DNA of 64,000 nucleotides. Origin: Enemella dayhoffiae. Lineage in GTDB: Bacteria; Actinomycetota; Actinomycetes; Propionibacteriales; Propionibacteriaceae. A program made the translations under genes and the position numbers. Positions 1 through 7,644 of the stretch are shown piece after piece (the first letter of the stretch is position 1; every line of letters starts with the position of its first letter). The notes beneath the pieces are model-generated. The model saw nothing but the letters and a program-made list of their open reading frames with translations, was not told the DNA's origin and searched no databases. The stretch is from contig NZ_NMVQ01000008.1 in the NCBI RefSeq assembly GCF_002250625.1, forward strand, positions 1 through 64,000, in the 5' to 3' direction.

Positions 1-392
1 GGGCCACCGGCCGCCTTCGGCATCCGCGGCGTGGGCCGGGGGCCGCGGGTCGGGGCCGAGCTCGAGGGCTTCGGGGCCCGGGTGGCGGGCGCGGGCTTCG
101 GGGCCGATGGCGCCGCCTTCGCGGGGCTCGCGGGGGTGGCGGCAGCGGGTGCCGAAGCCGTCTCGGCGGGCTTCGCGGCCGGCGTGGACGGCTTGGCGGC
201 CGCCTTCTTCGCAGGCTTCGCGGGGGCCGCCTTGTCCGACTCCAGCCGGTCGCGCAATCGGCGCACAACCGGGGCCTCGATCGTCGAGGACGCCGAGCGG
301 ACGAACTCCCCCATGTCGTTCAGGGTTTTCAGTACTTGCTTGCTTTCGAGTCCGAGCTCCTTCGCGAGCTCGTAGACGCGGACCTTGGCCAC
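1..392 (-). CDS. infB: translation initiation factor IF-2, N-terminal part
   Basis: Only the first 130 codons lie in the window; the gene runs off its left edge. The protein opens with an IF-2 N-terminal domain ([19 protein letters not shown], about residues 1-50) and then passes into the Ala/Pro/Lys-rich linker usual for actinobacterial IF-2. IF-2 is the GTPase that delivers initiator tRNA to the 30S subunit; its G domain would be outside the window. The start is GTG at 392, chosen because an AAGGAG ribosome site lies at 397-402, four bases upstream, and because the conserved AKVRVYEL sequence begins there. It follows ylxR and nusA as in the standard operon. A hairpin sits just upstream of the ribosome site. 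Confidence 0.95.
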   Translation of the reverse strand, partial: MAKVRVYELAKELGLESKQVLKTLNDMGEFVRSASSTIEAPVVRRLRDRLESDKAAPAKPAKKAAAKPSTPAAKPAETASAPAAATPASPAKAAPSAPKPAPATRAPKPSSSAPTRGPRPTPRMPKAAGG

Positions 393-404
393 TACTCTCC
401 TTCA

Positions 405-427
405 GGTCCGCATCTTTGGTGCGGACC
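405..427 (-). promoter_or_regulatory. hairpin in the infB leader, next to the ribosome binding site
   Basis: A perfect 8-bp stem (GGTCCGCA / TGCGGACC) with a 7-base loop lies at 405-427. Its base is two bases from the AAGGAG site of infB. Such a position could limit or guide ribosome loading, or act as a leftover attenuator. The structure is seen; the function is inferred. The rest of the 175-base gap between ylxR and infB shows no gene. Confidence 0.5.
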
Positions 428-567
428 AGCTAGTTGTGTTGCATGCTCATTGCTGGGTACTCATCGAGTGGTCATGAGCGTCAGCCCACCTTCTGATCGT
501 GCCCGACCAATTTCGGTCGGGCGCTGGACCGCCCTACGCCGTGACCGGCTCAGGGACGCCCTACAGT

Positions 568-846
568 CTATGCCTTTTGTCGCGACTTCGCATAAGCGGC
601 CACCAGCTGGGCCGTGTCAGGGGGTGCGCTGACAGCGCCGCGGAGCGCGCGGGTGAGCGTACGCCGCCGGATCGCGTTCTCGATGCAGGTCGGGTCGGGA
701 TGCAGGTAGGCCCCACGACCGCCCAGGCGGCGCTGCGGATCCGGGAAGACCGCCCCGTCGCGCAGGATCACCCGCAGCAGTTCGGCCTGGGACGCCTGCC
801 CCCGGCAGCCCACACAGGTGCGGGTCGGCCCGCCTCGTTCGCCCAT
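568..846 (-). CDS. ylxR: YlxR/RnpM family RNA-binding protein (DUF448)
   Basis: A 92-residue protein. It has the family's CVGCRG motif near residue 11 and the RGAYLHPDPTC segment near residue 45, followed by a basic helix. YlxR proteins are small nucleic-acid-binding proteins encoded between nusA and infB; in some Firmicutes the homologue (RnpM) modulates RNase P. Here it keeps its place before infB, with a gap of about 175 bases. It is separated from nusA by two genes on the opposite strand, so it probably has its own promoter. Length and motifs match the family, so the call is firm although the role in Actinobacteria is not well established. Confidence 0.9.
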   Translation of the reverse strand: MGERGGPTRTCVGCRGQASQAELLRVILRDGAVFPDPQRRLGGRGAYLHPDPTCIENAIRRRTLTRALRGAVSAPPDTAQLVAAYAKSRQKA

Positions 847-988
847 CCCGGGCAGCCTACTGCCTCACAGCCACGCACAGTCCCGGCACAGGGTGTTCCG
901 ACCGGCCGCCCAAGCTGCCGCCCTCCAATGGTGGATGTCCGAGACCGGACGAACCGATCGACCAAGTCATCGACACAGTGAGGAACAG

Positions 989-1543
989 ATGCAGACGAAG
1001 ACGAAGATTGCCGGCGCGGTGTTCACCGGCCTCGCCCTGACCGGCGTGGGCATCGGCGCGGCGGCGACCGCATTCGCAGATCCCAGCGCCACCCCCACCC
1101 CGGGCACCAGCGCCGGCCAGTCCGGCACCCCCGGCGACAAGCAGGGCCGGATGGGTGATCGCGACGGCCAGCTCGCCCAGCAGCTGGCCCAGAAGCTGGG
1201 GGTCGACCAGACCAAGGTGTCGGACGCCCTGAGGTCCGTGCACGACGAGCGGAAGCCGTCGGGCACCGCCACTCCGGGTGCGACGCCGAGTGCCCGCCCC
1301 GACCCGGCGACCCGCGACGCCGACCTCGCCAAGAGTCTGGCCGAGAAGCTCGGCGTCGACGAGGCGAAGGTGAAGGCGGCGCTCGACGAGATCCGCACCG
1401 CCGCCGACGCCCAGCGCACCGCCGACTTCAAGGCGAAGCTCGACCAGGCCGTCAAGGACGGCAAGCTCACCCAGGCCGAGGCCGACGCGGTGCAGAAGGC
1501 CGCCGACGCCGGGGTGATCCCCAATTGCGGCAAGGGCCGCTGA
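989..1543 (+). CDS. small secreted protein with two LAxKLGV repeats
   Basis: A 184-residue protein with a signal peptide: basic start MQTKTK, hydrophobic stretch, then an Ala-rich cleavage region ending AFA near residue 29. After a Ser/Thr/Pro/Gly-rich stretch it carries two related charged helices, QLAQQLAQKLGVDQTKV and DLAKSLAEKLGVDEAKV. A Lys/Ala-rich third helix follows and the C-terminus has one cysteine. Similar LGV-x-x-x-KV repeats occur in small exported actinobacterial proteins of unknown role. The start at 989 is preferred over the upstream in-frame start at 818 because it begins the signal peptide and has a purine-rich site (GAGGAAC) before it. It is inserted, antisense, between nusA and ylxR. 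Function unknown. Confidence 0.75.
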   Translation: MQTKTKIAGAVFTGLALTGVGIGAAATAFADPSATPTPGTSAGQSGTPGDKQGRMGDRDGQLAQQLAQKLGVDQTKVSDALRSVHDERKPSGTATPGATPSARPDPATRDADLAKSLAEKLGVDEAKVKAALDEIRTAADAQRTADFKAKLDQAVKDGKLTQAEADAVQKAADAGVIPNCGKGR

Positions 1544-1582
1544 TCCGCGGCGATCCGCCGGGACCCGGCTACCCTCGAGGCG

Positions 1583-2284
1583 ATGAATCTGTGGCAGCAC
1601 CTGTGGCAGCGCGCCCTCGCGGAACAGCCGGTCCCGGCGGCGTCCACGGTGGCGATCCTCGGCCTGGTGGCGCTGGCCCTGGTCATCGCCGTCTGGCCGG
1701 CGACCCGGATGGGGGTGACGATCGCCCACGAGGGCGGCCACGCCCTGGTCGCGGTGCTGACCGGGCGCCGGTTGACCGGTATCCGGCTGCACTCCGACAC
1801 CTCCGGGCTGACCCTGTCCCGGGGCCGACCGCACGGTCCGGGCATGGTCGCCACGCTGGCCTCCGGTTATCCGGCGCCCGGGCTGCTCGGGTTCGGCGCG
1901 GCCTGGCTGCTGGCGGCCGGCCACGCGGTGGCCATGCTGTGGCTGCTCACCCTGGCCCTGGCGCTGATGCTGCTGATGATCCGAAACTTCTACGGCCTGC
2001 TGGTGATGGTGGTGGCGCTGCTGGGGGTTGGCGCGGCGTCGTGGTACCTCGCCCCGCTGCACCAGTCCTGGTTGGCGTACCTGGTCACCTGGACCCTGCT
2101 GCTGTCCGCTCCTCGGCCGGTGTTCGAGTTGGCAACGCGCGGTGGGCGTACCTCCGACTCGGCGCAACTCGCTCGCACCACCGGCATCCCGACGCCGGTG
2201 TGGACCTTCCTGTTCGGTGTCCTCACCGTCGCCTGCCTCGTCGGTGGGGTCGCCGTCCTCGCGCCGGGGGTGCTCGGCCGCTGA
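1583..2284 (+). CDS. M50B-like membrane metallopeptidase
   Basis: A 233-residue integral membrane protein with about six hydrophobic segments. Segment two leads into HEGGH at residues 49-53, which fits the HExxH zinc motif of site-2-protease-like peptidases. It resembles the short peptidase M50B-like family (PF13398), which lacks PDZ domains. It differs from the rseP gene of this window in length and layout. A clear NPxPxxDG second motif was not found, so catalytic activity is uncertain. It lies 39 bases after the secreted-protein gene on the same strand and converges on nusA with an 8-base gap. The pair may be co-transcribed. Substrate unknown. Confidence 0.75.
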   Translation: MNLWQHLWQRALAEQPVPAASTVAILGLVALALVIAVWPATRMGVTIAHEGGHALVAVLTGRRLTGIRLHSDTSGLTLSRGRPHGPGMVATLASGYPAPGLLGFGAAWLLAAGHAVAMLWLLTLALALMLLMIRNFYGLLVMVVALLGVGAASWYLAPLHQSWLAYLVTWTLLLSAPRPVFELATRGGRTSDSAQLARTTGIPTPVWTFLFGVLTVACLVGGVAVLAPGVLGR

Positions 2285-2292
2285 GTCCCGGC

Positions 2293-3279
2293 TCAGGTCG
2301 GGGTGTCTCCCGGGTCGGTGTCGGGACGGATGTCGATCCGCCAACCGGTGAGCCGGGCGGCCAATCGGGCGTTCTGCCCCTCGCGGCCGATCGCCAACGA
2401 CAGTTGATAATCCGGCACGATCACGCGTGCGGCACGCAGGTTCTCATCGACCACGGTCACCTTGCTCACCTTGGCCGGCGAGAGCGCCTGACCGACGAAC
2501 TTCGCCGGGTCCTCCGACCAGTCGATGATGTCGATCTTCTCCTCGTTCAACTCGTGCATCACCGCGCGGACCCGCTGGCCCATCGGACCGATGCAGGCGC
2601 CCTTGGCGGACACGTTGGGGTCGGTCGAGCGGACTGCGATCTTGGTGCGGTGGCCGGATTCGCGGGCGACCGCCTTGATCTGCACCACGCCCTGCTCGAT
2701 CTCGGGGACCTCGAGGGCGAACAGCTTCTCCACCAGCCCGGGGTGGGTCCGTGAGACGACGACCTGGGGGCCGCGTACCTCCTTGCGGACCGACACCACA
2801 TAGACCCGCAGCCGCTTTCCGTGGCTGTAGTCCTCGCCGGGTACCTGTTCGGCCTGCGGCATGATCGCCTCCAGGCTGCCCAGGTCGACCCGGACGGTGC
2901 GGGCGTCGCGGTCCTGCTGCACCACTCCGGCGACGATGTCACCCTCGCTGGCGGCGAAGTGGCCGTATTTGCGTTCGTCCTCGGCGTCGCGCAGCCGCTG
3001 GAAGATGACCTGGCGGGCGGTGGCGGCGGCGACCCGGCCGAAGTCGGCGGGGGTGTCGTCGTATTCGCCGACCTTGTTGCCCTCCTCGTCCAGTTCGGGG
3101 GCGAGCACCTGCACCCGGCCGGTCTTGCGGTTCAGCTCGACCCGGGATCCGGGGACGGGATGCTCGGTCTTGTCATAGGCGTTGAGCAGCGCTTCTTCGA
3201 GTGCGGTCACCAGGGCGTCGAGCGGGATCTCCTTGTCCTTCTCGATGGTGCGCAGCACCGCCATGTCGATGTCCATCAC
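2293..3279 (-). CDS. nusA: transcription termination/antitermination factor NusA
   Basis: A 328-residue NusA with N-terminal domain (1-120), S1 domain (about 120-200) and two KH domains (200-320; [15 protein letters not shown] and [13 protein letters not shown]). It ends after KH2 with no acidic C-terminal repeats, as usual in Actinobacteria. NusA binds RNA polymerase and nascent RNA and tunes pausing, termination and antitermination. The start is GTG at 3279 or ATG at 3276. The rimP stop codon is embedded in this GTGATG sequence, so translation of the two genes is coupled. Confidence 0.95.
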   Translation of the reverse strand: MMDIDMAVLRTIEKDKEIPLDALVTALEEALLNAYDKTEHPVPGSRVELNRKTGRVQVLAPELDEEGNKVGEYDDTPADFGRVAAATARQVIFQRLRDAEDERKYGHFAASEGDIVAGVVQQDRDARTVRVDLGSLEAIMPQAEQVPGEDYSHGKRLRVYVVSVRKEVRGPQVVVSRTHPGLVEKLFALEVPEIEQGVVQIKAVARESGHRTKIAVRSTDPNVSAKGACIGPMGQRVRAVMHELNEEKIDIIDWSEDPAKFVGQALSPAKVSKVTVVDENLRAARVIVPDYQLSLAIGREGQNARLAARLTGWRIDIRPDTDPGDTPT

Positions 3280-3788
3280 TCGTCCCCTTCTTCGTCGTCG
3301 CTCTCGTTCTTGCGGTTCAGTTCGACCTGGATCAGCGCCTTGGCGAGGTCGGCGTACGCCCAGGTCTGGTCCTCGGTCGTCTGCTTCTTGGGATCGGTCA
3401 CCACGGTCAGGGTGACCCCGTCGTCGTCGCTGGAGGTGATCCGACCGGTCACCGGCTCGCCCTCGTGCGGGGTGATCCGGACCAGGCGCCCGGTGTTGCG
3501 TCGCCAGTGCCGCGGTTCGGTCAGCGGACGACCGACCCCGCGGCTGGACACCTCGAGGGTGTACGCGGAGGGGCCGACCGCATCGGACTCGTCGAGGGCA
3601 GCGGAGATGTCGCGGGTGGCCTCGGAGATGTCATCCAGGGTGGGACCGCGTCCGGCGGGGCCGTCTCCGTCGACGGTGACCCGCAGCAACCGCCGCTTAC
3701 CGGCGGGCACGGAGTCCAACGCGTCCAGTTCGAGGCCGTGCTGGGCCAGGATCGGGGTCAGCAGCGCAACCAACTGGGATTCCTTCAC
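3276..3788 (-). CDS. rimP: ribosome maturation factor RimP
   Basis: A 170-residue protein matching the RimP family: a DUF150 N-terminal domain with [19 protein letters not shown], the SSRGVGRPL segment and a C-terminal Sm-like fold, ending in an acidic tail (ESDDEEGDE). RimP assists 30S subunit maturation. A longer reading frame extends upstream but does not resemble RimP. The GTG at 3788 was chosen because GGAGGTGAAGG lies directly before it and homology begins there. The stop overlaps the nusA start. The divergent DUF4439 gene begins about 135 bases away. Confidence 0.93.
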   Translation of the reverse strand: MKESQLVALLTPILAQHGLELDALDSVPAGKRRLLRVTVDGDGPAGRGPTLDDISEATRDISAALDESDAVGPSAYTLEVSSRGVGRPLTEPRHWRRNTGRLVRITPHEGEPVTGRITSSDDDGVTLTVVTDPKKQTTEDQTWAYADLAKALIQVELNRKNESDDEEGDE

Positions 3789-3923
3789 GCCTTCACCTCC
3801 CTGCGCGCTCCCGGCAGTGCCAGGGCTCGCGATCCGATTGTCGGTCTCAATTGTGCGGGCCAGCATACCCATGCTCCGCGCGCCGCCCGGACCACCGCGC
3901 CCCGTGCGGTAGCGTCGCTGCCC

Positions 3924-4940
3924 GTGAGTACCACCGACCGCCGCGGTTTTCTCGCCGTGGCCGGCGGGTCGCTGCTCGCACTGACCGGGTGCATGGTGAG
4001 CGATCCTCGGGTGGTGGGTGGGCCCAGTACGCCGCCCCCGCAGCCTTCGCCCAGCCCGTTGCCGACGATTCCGGGTCAGCAGCTGGCGATCGGCAGCGAG
4101 TCGGAGTTGGCCGCCCTGTGTGGACAGCTGAACCAGAGTGCCGCCGCGCTCGGTCTGCCGGCGGGTCAGGGGACGATTGCGGGCTGGTTGGCCGCTGGCC
4201 ACAAGGCGCACCTGATCGCCCTCGTCGGCGTACGCCCCAATGAACGCCCGACGGCCGTGCCGACACCCGACGCCCGATGGAGCCCGCGGCCGATGCCGAC
4301 GCCCTCGCTGAGACTCCCGGGCGACCGCGCGCAGGCGGTGCGCACGATCACCGATCTGCTGGGACGCTGCGTCGGGCTCTATCGCGAATCGGCGCTGGCG
4401 AGTTCGGGCACCACGGCGCTGCTGTGGGGCTCGTTGACGGCGTACGCCATCGGCGCCGGGATCGCGCTGCCCGGCGATCCGGGCCGGCCCGCCCCACCGA
4501 GCACCCCCAACCACCCGCTCGCCCCGATGACCGAGGTCGAGGCCCCGCAGCAGCTGCTGCGCCAGGTGCACGCATTGGTCTATGGCTATCAGGTGGCGAT
4601 CGCGTTCCTGCCGCGTCCGGAGGCGCAGCGGGCCACCGAGCTGCTGGGGGCCCGGCGTACGCTGCGCGGCGACCTGACAGCGCTCATCCGCGGCCGCGGC
4701 CAGACCGCGCCGGCGGCCGAGGCGGCGTACGCCCTGCCGGTGCAACCCCGCGATGCGGGCACGGCACGGGAACTGCTGGCGCGGATGGAGGGGGCGTTCG
4801 CCCCCTTCGCCGGGAGCTGGGTGGCCGCGGCCACCGACCCGGAGAACCGCCGGCTCGCCCAGCAGACGTTGGAGGAATCGGTCCGAGTGTCGCTCGGCTG
4901 GGGTGGGCCGCTGCCGATCTGGCCCGGCTGGCCGCTGTAG
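3924..4940 (+). CDS. DUF4439 ferritin-like lipoprotein
   Basis: A 338-residue exported lipoprotein. The N-terminus has a twin-arginine-like RRGFLAVAGGS and a lipobox LTGC with the acylated Cys at residue 23. Next comes a Pro/Ser-rich spacer, an alpha-helical region at about 60-110, and a DUF4439 ferritin-like bundle at about 200-330 (REL-AR-EGAFAPFAGSW). DUF4439 proteins are common beside the rimP-nusA operon in Actinobacteria and have no settled function. The GTG start at 3924 is taken because it gives the complete signal peptide. The gene is divergent from rimP. The dispersed repeats around the DUF222 gene begin right after its stop. Confidence 0.85.
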   Translation: MSTTDRRGFLAVAGGSLLALTGCMVSDPRVVGGPSTPPPQPSPSPLPTIPGQQLAIGSESELAALCGQLNQSAAALGLPAGQGTIAGWLAAGHKAHLIALVGVRPNERPTAVPTPDARWSPRPMPTPSLRLPGDRAQAVRTITDLLGRCVGLYRESALASSGTTALLWGSLTAYAIGAGIALPGDPGRPAPPSTPNHPLAPMTEVEAPQQLLRQVHALVYGYQVAIAFLPRPEAQRATELLGARRTLRGDLTALIRGRGQTAPAAEAAYALPVQPRDAGTARELLARMEGAFAPFAGSWVAAATDPENRRLAQQTLEESVRVSLGWGGPLPIWPGWPL

Positions 4941-4942
4941 CC

Positions 4943-5170
4943 CCGTTCCCGAGTGGCCGGGCAAGCGCAGCGAAGCCCCACGTTCCCCGAGTAGCCGGGA
5001 ATGCGCAGCGAAGCGGAGCAATTCCTGGCGTGTCGAGGGGAAATCCTACTGGACTGGCGTTCCTCTCGACACGCGGAACGTTCAAGGCGGGTGCACCACG
5101 GTCCCCGAGTAGGCCGCCTGCGGCCGTCTCCCCGTTCCCCGAGTAGGCCGCCTGCGGCCGTGTCGAGGGG
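4943..5170 (+). repeat. left cluster of dispersed intergenic repeats
   Basis: This gap holds repeat units that begin CGTTCCCCGAGTAG and end GTGTCGAGGGG. A truncated unit lies at about 4943-4976 and a full 60-bp unit with a CGCAGCGAAGCGGAGC core at 4981-5040. An inverted end fragment lies at about 5062-5080. Two shorter units with a palindromic core (GGCCGCCTGCGGCC) lie at 5101-5128 (end missing) and 5133-5170. The same two unit types recur in inverted orientation after the DUF222 gene. No gene was seen in this stretch. Confidence 0.85.
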
Positions 5171-5198
5171 AAAGCCGAAGCGTGTGACTCAAGTGACC

Positions 5199-5218
5199 AA
5201 AGTTTTTCAAACTTTTTT
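5199..5218 (+). promoter_or_regulatory. AT-rich hairpin and probable promoter zone of the DUF222 gene
   Basis: AAAGTTT and AAACTTT form a 7-bp stem with a 3-base loop, followed by TTT, in a strikingly AT-rich patch of this GC-rich window. It could end incoming transcription. The DUF222 start at 5285 has no ribosome site; a TACTAG box four bases upstream suggests a short-leader or leaderless transcript. The structure is seen and the roles are inferred. Confidence 0.4.
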
Positions 5219-5284
5219 CGTGGAGACAGCGATTCCGGCCGTTTTCGGGGCAAGACTGTCAGACCCCCCTGATGTACTAGAACC

Positions 5285-6607
5285 ATGTCCAGCACAGTCA
5301 TCGAAACCCCGCCGGTGATCACCGCGGCATCGATGCTGCCCGAACTCGATGAGCTGCATTTGCTCACCGACACAGAAATCCTGGCCTGCCTGGACAGCGT
5401 GGATGCGCTGGTCGCGGCCACCGAAGCCGCCCGCTCCCGGCTCATCGCCGACGCCGAACGCCGCGAAGCCGCCGAACGAACCCATCTGTGCTCAACCGCC
5501 ACCTACCTGACCCGCTGGCACCGCCATTCCGGCCGCCAGGCCAACCGTCTCGTCCGCGAAGCCACCACCGTCCACACTCGGTTCCCGCTGATTGCCGCAG
5601 CCGCCGAAACCGGAGGGCTGTCCGGAGATCAGGTTCGTGGAATGCTGGCGGGGTTGAAGAATCTGCCCGACACCCTCTGCACCGAAGCCCTCGACCAGGC
5701 GCAGGAAATGATGGTCAAGTTCGCCGCCGCGTTCGCCCCCGACGATCTGCGCGGACTCGCCCTGCACATCTGGCAGACCATCGACCCCGACGGCGCCGAC
5801 GCCGCCGAAGCAGCCCGCCTCGAAGCCGAACGGATCCATGCCGAACAGACCCGACGACTGTCCCTGTCCCCGGACCACATGGGCTCCTACATCCTCTCCG
5901 GCAAACTCCCACTGGTCGCCGGCGAAGAACTCGCAGCCCTGCTCAACGCGCACACAAGTGCCCTGTGGAAGCCGGTCACCGCCACCGACGCGATCCCACC
6001 CACCCGATCCCAGGCCCGGGCCGACGCGTTGATGATCCTCGTCCGCCGTGCCGCCAAAGTCGGTGACGCACCGAGGCATGGGGGCGACCGGCCGCGGATT
6101 TCTGTGCTGGTGAACATCGAGACGCTGCGCACCGGCCTCGGTACCGCCCAGGTTTCGTGCGGCGAGAACCTCTGTGCCACCGATCTGCGTCAGCTCGCCT
6201 GTGACGCGGACATTCTGCCGATCATCATGAACGGCAACGGAATCCCGATGGAGCTCGGCACCCCACAACGGTTGGTGACCCCGGAGATCCGGGCGGCGCT
6301 CGTCGCCCGCGACCAAGGCTGCGTCTTCCCCGGCTGTGATCGGCCACCCGAAGACTGCCACGCCCACCACGTCCAACCGTGGTGGGCCAACGGGGCCACC
6401 AAACTGTGGAATCTCGTTTTGTTGTGCCCGCATCACCACGGGATGGTCGAACCCGCCACCGACCGGGCCTGGGATGCCGACAACCCCCAGCGCTGGATGG
6501 TCCGAATAGCCGACGACGGACTCCCCATCTTCATCCCACCCACCCTTTTCGACGGCGAACGCCGACCCCGCCGACACACCCGCGCCCACCAACCCCGCGC
6601 AGGGTGA
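5285..6607 (+). CDS. DUF222 domain HNH endonuclease (13E12 type)
   Basis: A 440-residue protein. The N-terminal two thirds is a helical DUF222 domain (TDTEILACLDSVDALVAATE near residue 35). A C-terminal HNH nuclease domain starts near residue 345: CVFPGCDRPPEDCHAHH, then the WNLVLLCPHHH motif, giving the zinc cysteines and the HNH triad. This is the family known from the Mycobacterium tuberculosis REP13E12 repeats, which is multi-copy in many Actinobacteria. Mobility by homing-type cleavage has been suggested for the family but is not shown here. Both flanks carry inverted dispersed repeats, so gene plus repeats may be one mobile or recombination unit. The frame is intact. Other copies, if any, lie outside the window. 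Confidence 0.9.
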   Translation: MSSTVIETPPVITAASMLPELDELHLLTDTEILACLDSVDALVAATEAARSRLIADAERREAAERTHLCSTATYLTRWHRHSGRQANRLVREATTVHTRFPLIAAAAETGGLSGDQVRGMLAGLKNLPDTLCTEALDQAQEMMVKFAAAFAPDDLRGLALHIWQTIDPDGADAAEAARLEAERIHAEQTRRLSLSPDHMGSYILSGKLPLVAGEELAALLNAHTSALWKPVTATDAIPPTRSQARADALMILVRRAAKVGDAPRHGGDRPRISVLVNIETLRTGLGTAQVSCGENLCATDLRQLACDADILPIIMNGNGIPMELGTPQRLVTPEIRAALVARDQGCVFPGCDRPPEDCHAHHVQPWWANGATKLWNLVLLCPHHHGMVEPATDRAWDADNPQRWMVRIADDGLPIFIPPTLFDGERRPRRHTRAHQPRAG

Positions 6608-6614
6608 ACTCTGC

Positions 6615-6854
6615 CCTCGACACGCAGGTCATTGCTCCGCTGCGCTGCGCATGCCCTGCTACTCGGGCAACGTAAAGGCGACCACATGCCCGACTACTCG
6701 GGGAACGAGACCACACGTTCCTCGAGTAGCGGACCATGCACAGCGAAGCGCAGCAATGGGCCGCGCGTCGAGAGGAACACCCCTGCCCTCGACACGGCCG
6801 CAAGCGGCCTACTCGGGCAACGTAAACGACACCCGCAAGCGGCCTACTCGGGCA
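6615..6854 (-). repeat. right cluster of dispersed intergenic repeats
   Basis: Mirror of the cluster left of the DUF222 gene. A full inverted long unit lies at 6615-6672, an inverted end fragment at about 6689-6708 and a forward long unit at 6716-6775. An inverted short unit with the GGCCGCAAGCGGCC core lies at 6787-6822 and a partial short unit at 6832-6854. The unit at 6615-6672 matches the reverse complement of 4981-5038 over most bases. The gap up to the DUF427 gene at 6915 holds no other gene. Confidence 0.85.
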
Positions 6855-6914
6855 CCGAGTCACCCTTCCGTGGAAAGGCGGTGCCGGACGAGTGATCCGT
6901 GCTTCACTCGTGAC

Positions 6915-7283
6915 ATGAGAGATCACCTCGAACCCGGCCCGGAGCACCCGATCACCGTGTTGCCACTCGATGGTCCCGTTGTGGTGACCCGAAAGGGCCG
7001 AACGATCGCCCGTTCCACCGCGGCGCTCAGGCTGGCCGAGGCGGGCTATCCGGTCGTGATCTACATCCCACGCGCCGACGTCGACCAGAGTGTTCTCACC
7101 CGCAGTGAGCACACGACGCACTGCCCCTACAAGGGCGACGCCGCCTACTTCGACCTGGCCGACGGCGACGAGCGGATCGACCAAGTCGCCTGGAGCTATG
7201 AGGACCCCTGGCCCGCCGTGGAGGCCATCCGCGGGCATCTGGCGTTCTATCCGGACCGGGTCGACATCAGCAGTTCGACCTGA
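6915..7283 (+). CDS. DUF427 domain protein
   Basis: A 122-residue protein of the DUF427 family (NTP_transf_9), recognised by ARSTAALRLAEAGYPVVIYIPRADV and the HTTHCPYKGDAAYFDL core, which holds the family's conserved CPxKG. Proteins of this fold are small beta-tent enzymes or ligand binders of unsettled function. The ATG at 6915 gives the usual length; the longer upstream frame crosses repeat DNA and was dropped. Its 3' end overlaps the 3' end of a broken TauE/SafE gene on the other strand, so it may have helped truncate that gene. Confidence 0.85.
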   Translation: MRDHLEPGPEHPITVLPLDGPVVVTRKGRTIARSTAALRLAEAGYPVVIYIPRADVDQSVLTRSEHTTHCPYKGDAAYFDLADGDERIDQVAWSYEDPWPAVEAIRGHLAFYPDRVDISSST

Positions 7284-7628
7284 CCGGCGGTCAGGTACGC
7301 CCGCGGAATCAGCCGCGCAGCGTACGCCCCGAAGGTCGACCCGACCGCGGAGCACACCACCAGCGGTGTCACCGCCCACCAGTTGATCCGCACCGACCGC
7401 AGATAGGTCCCCGTGGCCGCCACGGTCCCGGCGACCGAGGACAACTTGTTGGTGCCCAGCACCTGCCCGGTGGGAGTGTCTGCGGGCAACGCAAGCAACA
7501 GGCTGGGCAGCCGGACCAGCCCCCCGCCGCCGACCACCGCGTCCACCCAGCCCGCGACCAGGGGCTGCCCCCATCAGCGCGAGCAGGGCGTACCACGGCA
7601 GGGGGAGGTCGATCAGCAGCGGGAGCAC
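7247..7628 (-). pseudogene. TauE/SafE-family permease, truncated and frameshifted
   Basis: The N-terminus reads LPLLIDLPLPWYALLALMGA, then the frame breaks and continues as GWVDAVVGGGGLVRLPSLLL and TGQVLGTNKLSSVAGTVAA. These are hallmark first-half sequences of TauE/SafE sulfite/organic-anion exporters (usual length about 250 residues). A one-base excess in the G run at 7561-7564 explains the frame change. The reading frame then stops at 7247 after about 120 residues, so the second half is missing. Truncation makes it a real remnant even if the frameshift were a sequencing error. It would have been the next gene after the aldo/keto reductase. Confidence 0.8.
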
Positions 7629-7644
7629 GAACCCCTCATCGGCG

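Noticed and set aside
3789-5021. N-terminal extension of RimP by about 410 residues
   Set aside because: The extension is antisense to the DUF4439 gene, and a strong ribosome site marks the normal RimP start.
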